This document shows, one piece after another, positions 52,760 to 61,008 of a stretch of DNA of 64,000 nt. Origin of the DNA: Pedobacter steynii (GTDB taxonomy: Bacteria; Bacteroidota; Bacteroidia; Sphingobacteriales; Sphingobacteriaceae). The DNA is taken from contig NZ_CP017141.1 of NCBI RefSeq assembly GCF_001721645.1, positions 4,402,001 to 4,466,000 of the forward strand, written 5' to 3'. The translations under genes and the position numbers were made by a program. The notes beneath the pieces were generated by a model. It did no database searches. It saw only the letters and a program-made list of their open reading frames with translations, and was not told the origin of the DNA. Numbering within the stretch: position 1 is the first letter of the stretch; each line of letters starts with the position of its first letter.

Positions 52760-53308
52760 TTATTTGCAGCAACTATAGTAAGGCAGCACTTTCTGTTCCC
52801 TGGCAGACCAGGCAATATATACTTTTTGCTCATTTGATAAACGGTATTTGAAACCATTTAATCCGGATAGCTTTAACTCCTTAAAAAAGTTTTTATCAGG
52901 GGTATTGGCGTCAGGGCTTTCATTTTCTGTTACTGCCGGCTCCAAAAAGTTTTCATCCTCAAAGAACGATTTAAATTCCTGTTGAATAAATTCCTTTTGT
53001 TTCGACTCCTTATTCAGATCAAGTGTCGATTCATAATTTTTTATAAGATCTGTTGCCTTAAAATCTTTTTGATAGATTTTAATCCCGTTATGCGCGATAA
53101 TATTAAAGCTCATCACCATATCTTTCGGAGATTCGCCATTAAGTACGACTTTAAACGTATCCACTTTTACAGAGTCACTGAAAGGTTTCAACACCTTGAA
53201 ACCCGCTGCATCAGCCCCTGAGCTTTTTGCAGCGTCTGTTCCCTTATTGCCGTTGCAGGCCGCAAGAAATCCTAAAAAGAGTAAGATGCAGGTATAGCGG
53301 TTTTTCAT
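52760..53308 (-). CDS. Hypothetical lipoprotein
   Basis: A 182-residue lipoprotein (signal ending LAAC at Cys18). The mature part has a Ser/Ala/Asp-rich linker (residues 24-36), a beta-rich middle with KVVLNGESPKDMVMSFNII, and a C-terminus with YIAWSAREQKVLPYYSCC. I do not recognise the family. It overlaps the kdsB stop by 4 bp, so it is translated with that gene, but the protein gives no hint of a role in lipopolysaccharide synthesis. Confidence 0.75.
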   Translation of the reverse strand: MKNRYTCILLFLGFLAACNGNKGTDAAKSSGADAAGFKVLKPFSDSVKVDTFKVVLNGESPKDMVMSFNIIAHNGIKIYQKDFKATDLIKNYESTLDLNKESKQKEFIQQEFKSFFEDENFLEPAVTENESPDANTPDKNFFKELKLSGLNGFKYRLSNEQKVYIAWSAREQKVLPYYSCCK

Positions 53309-54036
53309 GAGCGAATGATTTTATTCAGGTCTTCCGGAGTATCTATGGAAATGGTTTCTATGGCCGTTACCCTGGTCTGAATGGCATAACCGTTTTCTAC
53401 CCATCTCAATTGCTCCAGGCTTTCGGCAATTTCCAAAGCAGAGGGTGGAAGCTGGGTAATTTCCAGTAATGCAGAAACAGTATAGCCATAAATACCAATG
53501 TGTTTATAGAACTGATGTGTTTTTAACCAGTTTTCCTTTTCTGCATTGCGGAGATAAGGAATGGTTTGCCGGCTAAAATAAACCGCTTCCTTTTTGTTGT
53601 TCAGAATAACTTTTGGAATATTATGGTTAAATAATTCTTCGGCAGTATGGATCTCTTTAATCAGGGTTGCCAGCTGGACTTCCCTGTCTTCAAAGCAGGA
53701 GATGAGCAGGTCAATCTGTGCAGGATCGATAAAAGGCTCGTCGCCCTGGATATTGATGACCACATCAAAGCCGGAAACCTGCCCTACAACTTCTGCACAG
53801 CGGTCTGTACCGCTCTGATGTGACGTGCCGGTCATGATGAATTCCCCGCCAAATTTTTTCACCTCTGCAGCGATGCGTTCATCATCGGTAGCAACTACAA
53901 CCTGGTCTATTCCTGAAGCTTTAACCGCCTGTTCATAAACCCGGCGGATCATGCTTTTCCCCTGAATGTCTACCAGCGGTTTCCCCGGGAAACGGGTAGA
54001 GGCATAACGGGCAGGGATAACACCTAATACTTTCAT
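53305..54036 (-). CDS. kdsB: 3-deoxy-manno-octulosonate cytidylyltransferase
   Basis: A 243-residue enzyme joining Kdo to CMP for lipopolysaccharide. The nucleotide-binding start GVIPARYASTRFPGKPLVDI, the SHQSGTDRCAEV segment and NIQGDEPFIDP are the family motifs. Length is normal. It overlaps the deoxynucleoside kinase gene region by only 1 bp of spacing and the lipoprotein gene by 4 bp, so the three probably share a transcript. Confidence 0.95.
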   Translation of the reverse strand: MKVLGVIPARYASTRFPGKPLVDIQGKSMIRRVYEQAVKASGIDQVVVATDDERIAAEVKKFGGEFIMTGTSHQSGTDRCAEVVGQVSGFDVVINIQGDEPFIDPAQIDLLISCFEDREVQLATLIKEIHTAEELFNHNIPKVILNNKKEAVYFSRQTIPYLRNAEKENWLKTHQFYKHIGIYGYTVSALLEITQLPPSALEIAESLEQLRWVENGYAIQTRVTAIETISIDTPEDLNKIIRS

Positions 54037-54037
54037 C

Positions 54038-54652
54038 TTAAAATAATCCGTTTATTTCCGCATCAATAGATTGAATAATACTGCCAAGATCTTCCGGATT
54101 GTTCGTGAAATCAAGCTTGTCTTTATCCAGAATAAGCAATTTCCCAAGACTGTAATCTTTAATCCAGGCTTCATATTTTTCATTTAACTTGGAAAGATAA
54201 TCAATTCGGATGCTGGCTTCATATTCACGGCCGCGACGTTGGATGTTGTTAACCAGGGTAGGAACAGAAGCACGAAGGTAAACCAGTACATCAGGAGGTT
54301 TGATAAATGAAGTGATGTTCTCAAAGATTGCCCGGTAATTGTGGTGGTCTCTGGTGGTCATCAGGCCCATTTCATGCAGGTTTTCCGCAAAGATATGGGC
54401 ATCTTCATAAATCGTCCTGTCCTGAATGACATTGCGCTTATTGCTTTCAATCTCTACAATCTGTTGAAAACGGCTATTCAAAAAGTAAATCTGCAGGTTA
54501 AAACTCCAGCGTTTCATGTCGCTGTAAAAATCCTCCAGATATGGATTGTCTTCCACCGCTTCATACAAAGCTTCCCAGCCATAATGTTTGGCCAGTAAGC
54601 CTGTCAATGTGGTTTTTCCGGCACCAATGTTTCCAACTATAGCTATATGCAT
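54038..54652 (-). CDS. Deoxynucleoside kinase (dNK family)
   Basis: A 204-residue kinase phosphorylating deoxynucleosides (dAdo/dGuo/dCyd-type). The P-loop is GNIGAGKTTLTG (residues 7-18). The substrate-lid and base-binding segments are VEDNPYLEDFY and IQDRTIYEDAHIF; the LID is RRGREYEASIRIDYL. The exact nucleoside specificity cannot be read. It lies next to kdsB on the same strand. Confidence 0.9.
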   Translation of the reverse strand: MHIAIVGNIGAGKTTLTGLLAKHYGWEALYEAVEDNPYLEDFYSDMKRWSFNLQIYFLNSRFQQIVEIESNKRNVIQDRTIYEDAHIFAENLHEMGLMTTRDHHNYRAIFENITSFIKPPDVLVYLRASVPTLVNNIQRRGREYEASIRIDYLSKLNEKYEAWIKDYSLGKLLILDKDKLDFTNNPEDLGSIIQSIDAEINGLF

Positions 54653-54700
54653 ATATTTTATTTTAAGGTAGCTGTTATAGCTATATCATTAATAGTAAGA

Positions 54701-55699
54701 TTAAAAGGATCTGAACCCGATTAATTCTCTTGCTTCTTTAATTGTTTTCTGGGCACTTTCTCTGGCTTTTAATGCGCCATGTTTGGCTACCTGACGCAGG
54801 TATGAAGTGTCTTTTGCAATGTCTTCAATCTTTTCACGGATAGGGGTGTTAAATACAATCATATCTTCAGCAAGCTGTTTCTTGAAATCACCGTAACGAA
54901 TTGCGCAGCTGTTATAAAGGTCATCAAAGTGCTTCATGGTATCTGCCGGAGAAACGATTTTCATCAGGTCAAACAGATTCTGGATCGCCTCTGGTTTTTG
55001 CTGATTCTCTTCAGTTGGTCCGCCATCAGTTACCGCACGGGAAACTTTCTTACGGATCACTTCCGGGCTGTCTGATAAATAAATGCAATTGCCTTCTCCG
55101 GAAGACTTGCTCATTTTTCCGCTTCCATCCAGACCAGGTACTTTTACCAGGTTTTCAGAATAGTTGAAGGCCTGAGCTTCCGGAAAGAAGTCTGCATTAT
55201 ACAGCCTGTTGAAACGGTTCCCGAAAGTACGGGTCATTTCCAGGTGTTGTTCCTGATCTTTACCTACCGGTACTTTCACTGCTTTATGGATCAGAATATC
55301 TGCAGCCATTAAGGTCGGATAAGTCAGCAAACCTGCGTTTACATTGTCCGGTTGTGTCCTCACTTTATCTTTGAATGAAGTACTGCGCTCCAATTCGCCC
55401 ATATAGGCGTTCATATTCAGATATAAATACAACTCTGCTACTTCAGGAACGTCAGATTGAATATAGATGGTGGTTTCTTCGGGATTGATTCCGCAAGCCA
55501 GGTATTCTACTAAAACATGTTTTACATAACCATGAAGATCGCCGGGAGTTGGATGGGTCGTTAAAGAATGAAGGTCTGCTATAAAAAAGAAGCAATTGAA
55601 ATCATATTGCATCTTTACAAAGTTCTTTACTGCACCAAAATAATTTCCAAGGTGTAATTTTCCTGTAGGACGTATCCCGCTAACTACCGTTTCTTTCAT
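54701..55699 (-). CDS. trpS: Tryptophanyl-tRNA synthetase
   Basis: A 332-residue class-I synthetase. The first signature is in TGKLHLGNYFG and the second is KMSKSSGEG. VGKDQEQHLEMTR is the tryptophan and ATP contact region. Length is normal for a bacterial TrpS. The gene stands alone on its strand before a divergent gene at 55841. Confidence 0.95.
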   Translation of the reverse strand: MKETVVSGIRPTGKLHLGNYFGAVKNFVKMQYDFNCFFFIADLHSLTTHPTPGDLHGYVKHVLVEYLACGINPEETTIYIQSDVPEVAELYLYLNMNAYMGELERSTSFKDKVRTQPDNVNAGLLTYPTLMAADILIHKAVKVPVGKDQEQHLEMTRTFGNRFNRLYNADFFPEAQAFNYSENLVKVPGLDGSGKMSKSSGEGNCIYLSDSPEVIRKKVSRAVTDGGPTEENQQKPEAIQNLFDLMKIVSPADTMKHFDDLYNSCAIRYGDFKKQLAEDMIVFNTPIREKIEDIAKDTSYLRQVAKHGALKARESAQKTIKEARELIGFRSF

Positions 55700-55827
55700 A
55701 GGGACGAAATTAATAAAAAACAGGTATTAGGTCTGCCTATAATTTTATTTTTATGCGTTATAAATAGCTATTGTCCTGAATTTACATTTGCATGAACGTT
55801 TTCATCGGGCTTACTGCTTAATTTTTG

Positions 55828-55835
55828 TAGTTTTG
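55828..55835 (+). promoter_or_regulatory. Candidate -7 element abutting the plsC start
   Basis: TAGTTTTG fits TAnnTTTG, 5 bp before the ATG at 55841, implying a nearly leaderless transcript. Confidence 0.4.
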
Positions 55836-55840
55836 GCGCA

Positions 55841-56575
55841 ATGATTCGCCTGCTTAAGCACACCCATCGCCTCTATTCGATAACCGTTATTTTGTTGCTG
55901 TCTGCACTTTTCTATCCTTTTTATTACCTCGCCGCGAAATCGCCCAAAGGCTACGGAGCCTTAAACCAGCTGCGCAAAGTAAACAGCATCCTGAGCAGCT
56001 GGCTGAGCGGAATATTCTTTAAGTTTACCTATGAACAGCCGCTGGATCGGAACCAGACTTATATTTATTGCGCCAATCATGCTTCCAGTCTGGACATCAT
56101 GGTATTTTGTATTCTGGCAAGGGGGAAATTTCATTTTATGGGGAAGGACGAACTTCGGAGCAACCCGGTATTGAAGATTTTCTTTAACACAATTGACATT
56201 TCCGTAGACCGTAAAAGTAAAATTTCTGCATTCCGGGCTTTCAAGAGAGCCGGTGAAACGCTGGAAAAGGGATGGAGCCTCATTATCTTCCCCGAAGGAG
56301 GGATTGATGGGGTACATTATCCTCCGGTATTGCATCCTTTTAAAAACGGACCTTTCCGCCTGGCCATTGAAAAGAATATCCCTGTTGTGGCAGTCAGCCT
56401 GACTGATGTATGGAAAAAAATGTGGGATGATGGTTCAAAATATGGTAGTACGCCGGGAATTTGTGATATTTACATCCATAAGCCAGTGGACACAACCGGT
56501 TTAACCATCGCAGATGCAGATTTTTTAAAGGATCGCATCTTTAATTTAATAAATAGTAAACTCATTAGAGCATGA
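55841..56575 (+). CDS. 1-acyl-sn-glycerol-3-phosphate acyltransferase (PlsC-like)
   Basis: A 244-residue membrane acyltransferase making phosphatidate. The catalytic NHASSLDIMV (NHx4D) lies near residue 80, and the second motif is FPEGGIDG near 150. The N-terminal hydrophobic segment (VILLLSALFYPFYYLAA) anchors it. It overlaps gatC by 4 bp (56572-56575), so the two are translationally coupled. Confidence 0.92.
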   Translation: MIRLLKHTHRLYSITVILLLSALFYPFYYLAAKSPKGYGALNQLRKVNSILSSWLSGIFFKFTYEQPLDRNQTYIYCANHASSLDIMVFCILARGKFHFMGKDELRSNPVLKIFFNTIDISVDRKSKISAFRAFKRAGETLEKGWSLIIFPEGGIDGVHYPPVLHPFKNGPFRLAIEKNIPVVAVSLTDVWKKMWDDGSKYGSTPGICDIYIHKPVDTTGLTIADADFLKDRIFNLINSKLIRA

Positions 56576-56862
56576 CCATAGATAAGCAGACGATACATAA
56601 AGTTGCAGACCTGGCAAGAATCGCGATCGAAGATAAAGAAGTCGATACATTGATGACGGATATGAATAAGATCCTTACATTTATGGAAAAGCTCAATGAG
56701 CTGGACACGACAGGTGTTGCCCCCCTTGTTTATATGAACGCTGAAGAGAATGTATGGCGTGAGGACCAGATAAAGCAGGAGATTTCCGTTGAAGACGGAC
56801 TGAAGAATGCGGCGCGGCACAACGAAAACTTCTTTATGGTTCCAAAGATCATAGAAAAATAG
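56572..56862 (+). CDS. gatC: Asp-tRNA(Asn)/Glu-tRNA(Gln) amidotransferase subunit C
   Basis: A 96-residue subunit that stabilises the GatA/GatB complex correcting misacylated tRNAs. The family core is VADLARIAIEDKE and NKILTFMEKLNELDTTGV. Length is normal. gatA and gatB are not in the window. Its start overlaps the plsC stop. Confidence 0.92.
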   Translation: MTIDKQTIHKVADLARIAIEDKEVDTLMTDMNKILTFMEKLNELDTTGVAPLVYMNAEENVWREDQIKQEISVEDGLKNAARHNENFFMVPKIIEK

Positions 56863-56926
56863 GGGCAGAGTGTAACATCCCGGGGTGGCCGATTGTCTAA
56901 AACGAAACAGGAATAAATAAATTTCA

Positions 56927-57685
56927 ATGGAAAAAGCGTTAATCAACATCAAAGATATAGGTCGTAAGTACGTGATAGGGTCGGAAGTAATCCATGCCCT
57001 GAAATCAGTTTCATTGGATATACATAAAGGAGAGTTTGTCGCATTGATGGGCCCCTCTGGTTCCGGTAAATCTACTCTGATGAATATTCTTGGTTGTCTG
57101 GATACACCTAGCAAGGGTGATTACGTGCTGAACGGGATCAATGTTAGCCAGATGACAGATAATGAGCTTGCAGAGGTGCGTAACAAAGAAATCGGGTTTG
57201 TTTTTCAGACCTTTAACTTATTACCCCGTTCTACTTCTTTGGATAATGTAGCGCTGCCATTAATTTACGCAGGAGCAAATAAAAAGGAAAGAGATGCAAG
57301 GGCACAGAAGGCATTGGAAAATGTAGGCCTGGGCAACAGGGTTACGCATAAACCCAATGAACTTTCCGGCGGCCAGCGCCAAAGGGTAGCCGTTGCACGG
57401 GCGCTGATCAACAACCCTTCTATTATTCTTGCGGATGAGCCAACAGGTAACCTGGATACGAAGACGTCCATAGAAATTATGGGTTTGCTGGAAGAGATTC
57501 ACAGTAAGGGAAATACCATTATTCTGGTTACGCACGAAGAGGACATCGCTCAGCATGCACACCGTATCGTCAGGATGCGCGATGGATTGATTGAAAAAGA
57601 TTATCAGAATACTGATGTAAAAACAGTTTCTCCACGTCTCACCAAGCTGGAGGCAAAAGGCGATGATTTTGAAAAAATAAGCTAA
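56927..57685 (+). CDS. ABC transporter ATPase (LolD/MacB type)
   Basis: A 252-residue ATPase. Walker A is GPSGSGKST (about residue 45), the signature [10 protein letters not shown] (about 147) and Walker [21 protein letters not shown] is the Q-loop of the LolD/MacB/FtsE group. It has no fused membrane domain. A matching MacB/FtsX-type permease lies 3.3 kb downstream (61009), so they may pair. Confidence 0.93.
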   Translation: MEKALINIKDIGRKYVIGSEVIHALKSVSLDIHKGEFVALMGPSGSGKSTLMNILGCLDTPSKGDYVLNGINVSQMTDNELAEVRNKEIGFVFQTFNLLPRSTSLDNVALPLIYAGANKKERDARAQKALENVGLGNRVTHKPNELSGGQRQRVAVARALINNPSIILADEPTGNLDTKTSIEIMGLLEEIHSKGNTIILVTHEEDIAQHAHRIVRMRDGLIEKDYQNTDVKTVSPRLTKLEAKGDDFEKIS

Positions 57686-57694
57686 TATTTCTTC

Positions 57695-58243
57695 ATGAAG
57701 ATATATACCAAGACCGGGGATAAGGGGCTAACCTCCCTGATTGGAGGCACCCGGGTACCTAAGTTCCATCTGCGTATAGAATGTTATGGAACTGTAGATG
57801 AACTGAACTCTTATATCGGGCTGATCATGTGTCAGGATATTGACGTTCATCATCAGAAAATACTAAAAGAAATCCAGGACAGGTTGTTTACGGTGGGCGC
57901 TTCTCTTGCGGCAGATCCGGAGAAATCAAGAATGAAAATCCCCGATTTGCACGAAAGTGACATCCATTTGCTCGAACAGGAAATGGATGATATGAATGAA
58001 GTGCTACCTGAATTGAAACATTTTGTATTGCCGGGCGGAACTACTGTGGTTTCTTTTTGTCATGTTGCACGCTGTATTTGTCGCCGTGCAGAGCGTTTAA
58101 CCGTGCATTTGGCCTCAGAAAGCTTTGTTGACGAAAAAATGACTATATATTTAAACCGTTTAAGTGATTATTTATTTGTTTTGGCACGAAAACTGAATTT
58201 AGATGCAAAAACGGATGAAAACATCTGGATTCCGCGACTATAA
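57695..58243 (+). CDS. Cob(I)yrinic acid a,c-diamide adenosyltransferase (PduO type)
   Basis: A 182-residue enzyme that adenosylates cobalamin. The ATP-binding start is YTKTGDKGLTSLIGGTRVPK, and FCHVARCICRRAERLTVHL carries the conserved Arg/Glu residues. The fold is a helical bundle. It starts 9 bp after the ABC ATPase gene and could be co-transcribed with it. No other cobalamin gene is near. Confidence 0.93.
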   Translation: MKIYTKTGDKGLTSLIGGTRVPKFHLRIECYGTVDELNSYIGLIMCQDIDVHHQKILKEIQDRLFTVGASLAADPEKSRMKIPDLHESDIHLLEQEMDDMNEVLPELKHFVLPGGTTVVSFCHVARCICRRAERLTVHLASESFVDEKMTIYLNRLSDYLFVLARKLNLDAKTDENIWIPRL

Positions 58244-58285
58244 ATTGGTTGAAAAAAAGTTTGTTTTGCTCATGTTTTTTAATAT

Positions 58286-58293
58286 ACTTTTGC
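58286..58293 (+). promoter_or_regulatory. -7 element of the DUF2795 gene
   Basis: TACTTTTG fits TAnnTTTG, with TTTG copies 16 and 21 bp upstream, near the ideal 19. It lies 35 bp before the ATG. Confidence 0.55.
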
Positions 58294-58328
58294 GAAACGA
58301 ATTAGAATAACTTAATAGTATAAGAAAT

Positions 58329-58550
58329 ATGTATTGGACATTAGAACTCGCATCGCATTTGGAAGACGCTCCATGGCCTGCAACAAAAGACGAATTAATT
58401 GATTACGGTATAAGATCAGGTGCGCCTGTAGAGGTGATCGAAAATTTACAAGCTTTGGAAGATGATGGGGAACCATATGAAACCATTGAAGAAATCTGGC
58501 CTGATTATCCTACTAAAGATGATTTCTTCTTCAATGAAGATGAATATTAA
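58329..58550 (+). CDS. DUF2795 domain protein
   Basis: A 73-residue acidic protein starting MYWTLELASHLEDAPWPATK. WPATKDELIDYGIRSGAP and LQALEDDGEPYETIEEIWPDYP are the DUF2795 core, common and short in Bacteroidota. The function is unknown. A good -7 element precedes it and a terminator hairpin follows 29 bp after the stop. Confidence 0.9.
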   Translation: MYWTLELASHLEDAPWPATKDELIDYGIRSGAPVEVIENLQALEDDGEPYETIEEIWPDYPTKDDFFFNEDEY

Positions 58551-58578
58551 TCTTTAAGATTTTCTTAATGATGATTTA

Positions 58579-58605
58579 AAAGGCCCTGTGAATAACGGGG
58601 CCTTT
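58579..58605 (+). terminator. Terminator of the DUF2795 gene
   Basis: AAAGGCCC/GGGCCTTT with an 11-base interior; the T-rich tail CTTG is short. Confidence 0.6.
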
Positions 58606-58734
58606 CTTGTACAATTTGCTGTACGATTTTTTTAAGGTAAACTTTTTGGAACGAAGATTGTTTATGTAATGTCATGAGAATGTTTGACAGTTCTCTTCAT
58701 TTTATCTAAAAAACATATCTAAAAATTAAACGTT

Positions 58735-58896
58735 ATGGGAAATTTACTTTATTTAGTAGCCGTAGTACTAGTGATACTATGGGTCATTGGCTTCTTTTTT
58801 CAAGGCTTCGGTCCGAATGTGGGGAACTTAATTCATGTGCTTCTGGTGATTGCTGTGATTGCGATCCTGTTGAAAGTCATCAACAGGGCTGCATAA
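58735..58896 (+). CDS. Lmo0937-like small membrane protein
   Basis: A 53-residue hydrophobic protein: MGNLLYLVAVVLVILWVIGF then FFQGFGPNVGNLIHVLLVIA. It has two membrane helices separated by a short loop with GFGPNVG, as in the lmo0937 family of tiny membrane proteins, whose function is unknown. The frame is too short for many gene finders. It ends 11 bp before a strong shared terminator. Confidence 0.8.
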   Translation: MGNLLYLVAVVLVILWVIGFFFQGFGPNVGNLIHVLLVIAVIAILLKVINRAA

Positions 58897-58907
58897 TCAG
58901 ATGATAT

Positions 58908-58946
58908 AAAAAGAAAAGCTCCTGATTTCAGGAGCTTTTCTTTTTT
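58908..58946. terminator. Bidirectional terminator, 18-bp perfect stem
   Basis: AAAAAGAAAAGCTCCTGA (58908-58925) is exactly inverted at 58928-58945 around TT. It overlaps the ispD stop codon (58928-58930) and serves the small membrane gene as well. Confidence 0.88.
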
Positions 58947-59602
58947 AAAAAGGAAGCCATCTCCAGGTCTTCCGGATAAGTGATTTTAATGTTATCCCGG
59001 GCACCTTCAATGATATTGATGGTAAACCCGGAGTATTCGGCAACAGAAGCATCGTCTGTAAATTCATTTCTGAAGGGTTGCTGGTAGGCTTTTCTCAATA
59101 AGTCTATGTTAAAAGTCTGAGGAGTTTGAATCAGCAACAGCTCATTCCGGTTCAAAGCTTCAGTCTTTCCATCAAAATTGATCTTTCTGACAGAGTCTGT
59201 AGGCTGGATACCTGCAACCGCATTTCCTTCGGCTTCTGCAGCTTCAAAAGATCTTGAAATTAGCTCCGGACTCACTAATGGCCTGACGGCATCATGTATA
59301 GCTACAATACCTTTGCCTTTAATGGCCTTAAGGCCGTTCTTAACGGAGTGAAAGCGTTGCTCTCCGCCTTTGATCAGTTGGTGGGGAATCGTGAAGCTAT
59401 GGGCTTTACAAAGCTCTTCCCAGTATTGATGCTGATGGATATTCAGGACAAGCAGAATTTCGGGATTCAAGGCGCAGGCGGCAAAGGCCTCCATAGTATG
59501 CATCAGGACTGGCTTTCCATCCAGTAATAAAAACTGCTTGGCAATTTTATTCTGCATCCTGCTTCCGGATCCACCTGCAACGATAACTGCGTAATATTTC
59601 AT
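58928..59602 (-). CDS. ispD: 2-C-methyl-D-erythritol 4-phosphate cytidylyltransferase
   Basis: A 224-residue enzyme of the MEP isoprenoid pathway. The nucleotide loop AGGSGSRMQNKIAKQF and VAIHDAVRPLVSPELI hold the CTP- and substrate-binding residues. The C-terminus, VEYSGFTINIIEGARDNIKIT, is typical. The gene is separate from other MEP genes. A TATTTTTG -7 element lies 20 bp upstream. Confidence 0.94.
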   Translation of the reverse strand: MKYYAVIVAGGSGSRMQNKIAKQFLLLDGKPVLMHTMEAFAACALNPEILLVLNIHQHQYWEELCKAHSFTIPHQLIKGGEQRFHSVKNGLKAIKGKGIVAIHDAVRPLVSPELISRSFEAAEAEGNAVAGIQPTDSVRKINFDGKTEALNRNELLLIQTPQTFNIDLLRKAYQQPFRNEFTDDASVAEYSGFTINIIEGARDNIKITYPEDLEMASFLKKKSS

Positions 59603-59621
59603 TTGTGCTGTATCTTTAAAA

Positions 59622-59629
59622 CAAAAATA
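59622..59629 (-). promoter_or_regulatory. Candidate -7 element of ispD
   Basis: TATTTTTG on the minus strand, 19 bp before the ATG. Confidence 0.45.
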
Positions 59630-59685
59630 GGAGATCTAAACCAAAATGGTTCAAAATCTCCTATTTCTATGTTTTTATATTTTAC

Positions 59686-60735
59686 TTAGATGATCAACAT
59701 CGCATCTCCATAACTGTAGAAACGGTATTTTTCTTTCAATGCTACATCATAAGCATTCCTCACATAGTCATAACCGCCAAATGCACTCACCATCATCAAT
59801 AAAGTAGACTCAGGAGTATGGAAGTTTGTGATCATTGAATTGGCAATGCTGAAATCATAAGGAGGGAAGATGAATTTGCTGGTCCAGTCGTTGGCCGCTT
59901 TAAGCATTCTTCCTGAAGAAACAGCAGATTCAATTGCACGCATGGAAGTCGTACCTACCGCACAGATCTTTCTCTTTTCTTCAATCGCCTTATTTACGAT
60001 ATCTGCATCTTTCTGCTCAATAATGAATTGCTCAGAATCCATTTTATGTTTGGTTAAATCTTCTACTTCAACAGATCTGAAAGTACCTAGTCCAACGTGT
60101 AAAGTCACCTCGGCGAAATTAACACCTTTCAGTTCCAGTCTTTTCATCAGCTCTCTGCTAAAGTGTAAACCTGCAGTTGGAGCAGCAACAGCACCTTCAT
60201 GCTTAGCGAAAATCGTTTGGTAACGCTCTTTATCCTGAGCAGTAGCCTTACGTTTGATGTATTTTGGTAGCGGAGTTTCTCCTAAAATTTCGATATTCTT
60301 TCTGAATTCTTCATCTGTACCGTCAAATAAGAAACGGATGGTACGCCCACGGGAAGTAGTATTGTCTACAACCTCAGCAACCAACAAATCGTCATCACCG
60401 AAATATAATTTATTTCCAACGCGGATTTTACGTGCAGGATCTACTAAAACATCCCATAAACGTAATTCTTTATTTAACTCTCTTAATAAAAAGACCTCAA
60501 TAGTCGCACCTGTCTTCTCTTTATTTCCGTATAAACGCGCAGGGAAAACCTTGGTGTTGTTTAAAATCATGACATCCTTGTCATCGAAATAACTCAAAAC
60601 ATCCTTGAATATTTTATGTTCAATTTTGCCACTATCTTTATGCAAAACCATTAAACGGGCTTCGTCCCTGTGTTCTGAAGGATTATTGGCAACTAATGAT
60701 TCAGGTAGATTAAACTTAAATTGAGATAACTTCAT
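59686..60735 (-). CDS. queA: S-adenosylmethionine:tRNA ribosyltransferase-isomerase
   Basis: A 349-residue enzyme of queuosine synthesis that attaches the ribosyl part of SAM to the modified tRNA base. [17 protein letters not shown] is the usual start; [14 protein letters not shown] and [15 protein letters not shown] are family motifs. ATG 60735 was preferred. The frame open to 60792 crosses the -7 element at 60762-60769 and lacks homology. No other queuosine gene is near. Confidence 0.94.
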   Translation of the reverse strand: MKLSQFKFNLPESLVANNPSEHRDEARLMVLHKDSGKIEHKIFKDVLSYFDDKDVMILNNTKVFPARLYGNKEKTGATIEVFLLRELNKELRLWDVLVDPARKIRVGNKLYFGDDDLLVAEVVDNTTSRGRTIRFLFDGTDEEFRKNIEILGETPLPKYIKRKATAQDKERYQTIFAKHEGAVAAPTAGLHFSRELMKRLELKGVNFAEVTLHVGLGTFRSVEVEDLTKHKMDSEQFIIEQKDADIVNKAIEEKRKICAVGTTSMRAIESAVSSGRMLKAANDWTSKFIFPPYDFSIANSMITNFHTPESTLLMMVSAFGGYDYVRNAYDVALKEKYRFYSYGDAMLII

Positions 60736-60761
60736 ATTTTTCGATGTGATAATTAAGGGTG

Positions 60762-60769
60762 CAAATTTA
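60762..60769 (-). promoter_or_regulatory. -7 element of queA
   Basis: TAAATTTG on the minus strand, 26 bp before the ATG at 60735. It excludes the upstream in-frame start at 60792. Confidence 0.5.
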
Positions 60770-60787
60770 AGAAATATAATCTTCTTT

Positions 60788-60915
60788 TTCATTAGTATAC
60801 ATTTATTTTTTATCGGTTATGAAGCTATCATCAGCATATTGTTGCCATTTATAAACCGTATGCGGATAATGGTTTCATTAGTATACATTTATTTTTATCC
60901 GCTACGAAGCGATCA
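60788..60915. repeat. Two-copy 42-bp direct repeat between queA and the permease gene
   Basis: TTCATTAGTATACATTTATT opens both copies (60788-60830 and 60874-60915); the rest matches with several changes and one indel, ending GAAGC(T/G)ATCA. The copies are 86 bp apart. The second also takes part in an 8-bp dyad, GCGGATAA (60862-60869) with TTATCCGC (60895-60902). One copy lies just upstream of the queA promoter, the other 71 bp before the permease promoter, so a shared regulatory site is possible. Confidence 0.6.
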
Positions 60916-60985
60916 CAATTTTAAAAGATCTCGCTGTGTCATGTATTTTTTATATTATATAAGATTTTACTGTAACCTTTTTAGG

Positions 60986-60993
60986 TACTTTTG
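60986..60993 (+). promoter_or_regulatory. Candidate -7 element of the permease gene
   Basis: TACTTTTG fits TAnnTTTG, 15 bp before the ATG at 61009. Confidence 0.5.
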
Positions 60994-61008
60994 GTCTAAA
61001 CCTCAATT

